Assembly (NCBI GenBank): GCA_022574065.1
Contig: JACZST010000141.1
Location: 1-5,498, forward strand
DNA length: 5,498 nucleotides
Reading direction: 5' to 3'
From: Acidobacteriota bacterium
GTDB taxonomy: Bacteria > Actinomycetota > Acidimicrobiia > Spongiisociales > UBA5794
In this document: piece by piece, positions 4,446-5,498 of the stretch
How positions within the stretch are numbered: position 1 is the first letter of the stretch
Layout of the letters: every line of letters starts with the position of its first letter
The notes under the pieces: generated by a model
What the model was told of the DNA's origin: nothing
Databases searched by the model: none
The model's input: only the letters and a program-made list of their open reading frames with translations
Program-made: the position numbers and the translations under genes

Positions 4446-5498
4446 ATGGCAACATTTTTGCCCAGTACCTCCGCGATGGGGTGGACGCGAGTGCCCCCCT
4501 AAAGGCAGCAATGGGTGGGGACGACCTCTCGTCGGACGGCGAGCACATCCAAGTCCACCGTATCATCACCAGTTCCTCCGGCGCTCTGGGCATCATTGTG
4601 ATCCGATCCGATCTCGCAGAGTTGCAGGGCCTGGTGAGCCGCTTCGAGGTTGTTGCGGGCATCGTCGCGCTTCTTTCCTGCATGATTGCAGTTCTTCTAT
4701 CTTCGCGGCTTCAGCGCTCGATCTCGCTTCCGATCCGCTCACTGGCCGAGATTGCCGGTCGCGTCCATCGGGAAGCTGATTTCTCACTTCGAGCCAGCAA
4801 GTCCCTCGACGATGAAACCGGAGTTCTGGTGGATGCTTTCAACGAAATGCTCCAGAACCTTGAAGAGCGCGATCTGGCTCTCGCCCAATATCGCGACGAA
4901 CTCGAACGACTCGTAGAAAGGCGCACCGAAGAACTCGCGGGATCGCAAACGCGGCTGCGGCGAGCCGAACGCCTGGCCTCCGTGGGCACACTTGCCGCTG
5001 GAATCGCACATCAGATCAACAATCCCATCGGCGCAATCTTGAACTCGGCCCAGTACGCTCTGCTGTGTGAAAACGACGCCGATTTCAAGGCAGTGTGGAA
5101 AGATGCACTGAATCGGAATGAAGAACAGGCCGCTCGCTGCGGCCGGATCGTGCGCAGTATTCTCCAGTTTTCACGCAACGATGACACGGAGCGGTGGCCC
5201 AAAAATCTGGTGGATGTTTGCCGCAGGGCTTGCGACCTCGTCGAGGATTACGCGCGCGACCATCACGTCGTCCCGCAATTCCTGCTGCGGAACTTCGCGC
5301 TCGACGAAGCTCGCACGAAGATCGCCACCGTCGCTAAGGAAGGCGACCGGGCGATCTGGAAGGAGCGCTCGATCCGCGGTCTCGGATACGAGCGCGACTT
5401 CTACGTGCACATGGAGGGTGGAAAACCGGTCTCGGTCGAGACCGTTATCAACCGTAGGATCGAGACGCCGATCAGCCAGAGCGACACCTGGGCCAAGA
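4295..5498 (+). CDS. Chimeric open frame: amidohydrolase / histidine kinase / DUF4238, open at window edge
   Basis: One frame with no stop for 401 codons from the TTG at 4295 to the window edge. A TAG at 4289-4291 closes it upstream, so TTG (overlapping the preceding TGA) is the earliest good start. It reads as three parts that do not belong together: residues 1 to about 51 are an amidohydrolase N-terminus, about 52-320 are the inside of a membrane sensor kinase, and about 321-401 are the N-terminus of a DUF4238 protein. No part is complete: the hydrolase lacks nearly all its metal ligands and the kinase lacks its first membrane helix and its ATPase. GC falls from about 65% before 4440 to about 58% in the kinase part. 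I think the frame is real in this sequence but most likely an assembly or amplification chimera. The parts are listed separately below. Confidence 0.5.
   Translation, partial: MKPFIDFHVHPPVKEFIDGPVAPFHVGLDPLGIDDVADHYREGRAVILGLDGNIFAQYLRDGVDASAPLKAAMGGDDLSSDGEHIQVHRIITSSSGALGIIVIRSDLAELQGLVSRFEVVAGIVALLSCMIAVLLSSRLQRSISLPIRSLAEIAGRVHREADFSLRASKSLDDETGVLVDAFNEMLQNLEERDLALAQYRDELERLVERRTEELAGSQTRLRRAERLASVGTLAAGIAHQINNPIGAILNSAQYALLCENDADFKAVWKDALNRNEEQAARCGRIVRSILQFSRNDDTERWPKNLVDVCRRACDLVEDYARDHHVVPQFLLRNFALDEARTKIATVAKEGDRAIWKERSIRGLGYERDFYVHMEGGKPVSVETVINRRIETPISQSDTWAK
4446..5257 (+). pseudogene. Internal fragment of a CHASE8/HAMP sensor histidine kinase
   Basis: Residue numbers count from the TTG at 4295. 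GNIFAQYLRDG (52-62) through IIVIRSDLAEL (101-110) resembles the C-terminal half of a CHASE8 periplasmic sensor. A membrane helix follows (about 119-136), then SSRLQRSISLPIRSLAEIA, a HAMP domain with DDETG (172-176), a charged coiled coil (about 190-225), and a HisKA dimerisation helix with the phosphoacceptor in GIAHQINNP (H239, bases 5009-5011) and IVRSILQFSRN. It would normally be preceded by a first membrane helix and followed by an HATPase_c domain with N, G1 and G2 boxes, and both are absent. Without the ATPase it cannot autophosphorylate. Lower GC and more A/T-ending codons (CTT, GAA, ATT, CTA) set it apart from its neighbours and suggest a different source organism. Both edges are approximate. 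Confidence 0.75.
5258..5498 (+). CDS. DUF4238 family protein, N-terminal part (cut by window edge)
   Basis: From residue 322 of the open frame the sequence reads DHHVVPQFLLRNFA, the standard N-terminal signature of DUF4238 proteins (HH-x-PQF-LRNF). It continues IATVAKEGDRAIWKERSIRGLGYERDFYVHM (the expected 'E-dFY' element) and VETVINRRIETPISQSD. In its family this motif sits within about ten residues of the start, so the true N-terminus is replaced by kinase sequence. No Met lies at a sensible place before it in this frame, so the native start codon is missing. Function of the family is unknown. GC (about 62%) is higher than in the kinase piece. Confidence 0.7.

Noticed and set aside
4295..5498. 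A new signalling enzyme: hydrolase-kinase-DUF4238 fusion
   Set aside because: Tempting as a novel system, but each module lacks the parts needed for activity, the breaks are inside domains and composition changes at the joins, so I treat it as a probable chimera until reads show otherwise.
1..5498. CRISPR arrays, tRNA or rRNA genes, insertion sequences, prophage genes
   Set aside because: I looked on both strands for regularly spaced repeats, cloverleaf-like sequences, transposase or integrase motifs and terminal inverted repeats and saw none.

Overview
The base composition is GC-rich (about 65% by hand count over 3661-4440). The gene content looks actinobacterial: SufC/SufS iron-sulfur assembly proteins, an F420-type luciferase-like oxidoreductase, a DUF3105 protein, short conserved actinobacterial proteins, and several genes that appear to be transcribed without a leader. 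An uncultured member of the Acidimicrobiia or a relative is my best guess for positions 1 to about 4440. This is inferred from protein style only.

Minus strand, 1-3406, read right to left: a small lipoprotein (3406-2963); a 262-base gap; a membrane-anchored DUF3105 protein (2700-2107); an LLM-class F420-dependent oxidoreductase (2027-1095); sufC (1047-295); and the first 99 codons of sufS (298 to the window edge). sufC and sufS overlap by four bases and are surely co-expressed. sufC, the oxidoreductase gene and two plus-strand genes each have a TANNNT -10-like hexamer 6-8 bases before the start codon and no clear ribosome binding site. This is the arrangement expected for leaderless mRNAs. 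The lipoprotein gene instead has a strong AGGAGGAG.

The 255-base divergent gap 3407-3661 has no convincing gene. Plus strand, 3662-4298: a membrane-anchored 133-residue conserved protein and a 67-residue conserved protein, both of unknown function. The second overlaps the next start by four bases (TTGA).

Plus strand, 4295-5498: one uninterrupted reading frame of at least 401 codons that runs off the window. It joins pieces of three unrelated proteins: about 50 residues of the N-terminus of a metal-dependent amidohydrolase, about 265 residues from the middle of a sensor histidine kinase (CHASE8-like sensor end, one membrane helix, HAMP, phosphoacceptor helix, but no ATPase), and about 80 residues of the N-terminus of a DUF4238 protein. 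Each piece begins or ends at a place that makes no sense as a domain boundary. The kinase piece has lower GC (about 58%) and different codon use. Both joins fall at short words that either parent gene could plausibly contain. The simplest reading is a chimeric contig with joins near 4445 and 5260, not a new fusion protein. If reads span both joins it would be a real and remarkable three-part fusion. Conclusions about gene neighbourhood should not be carried across about 4440.
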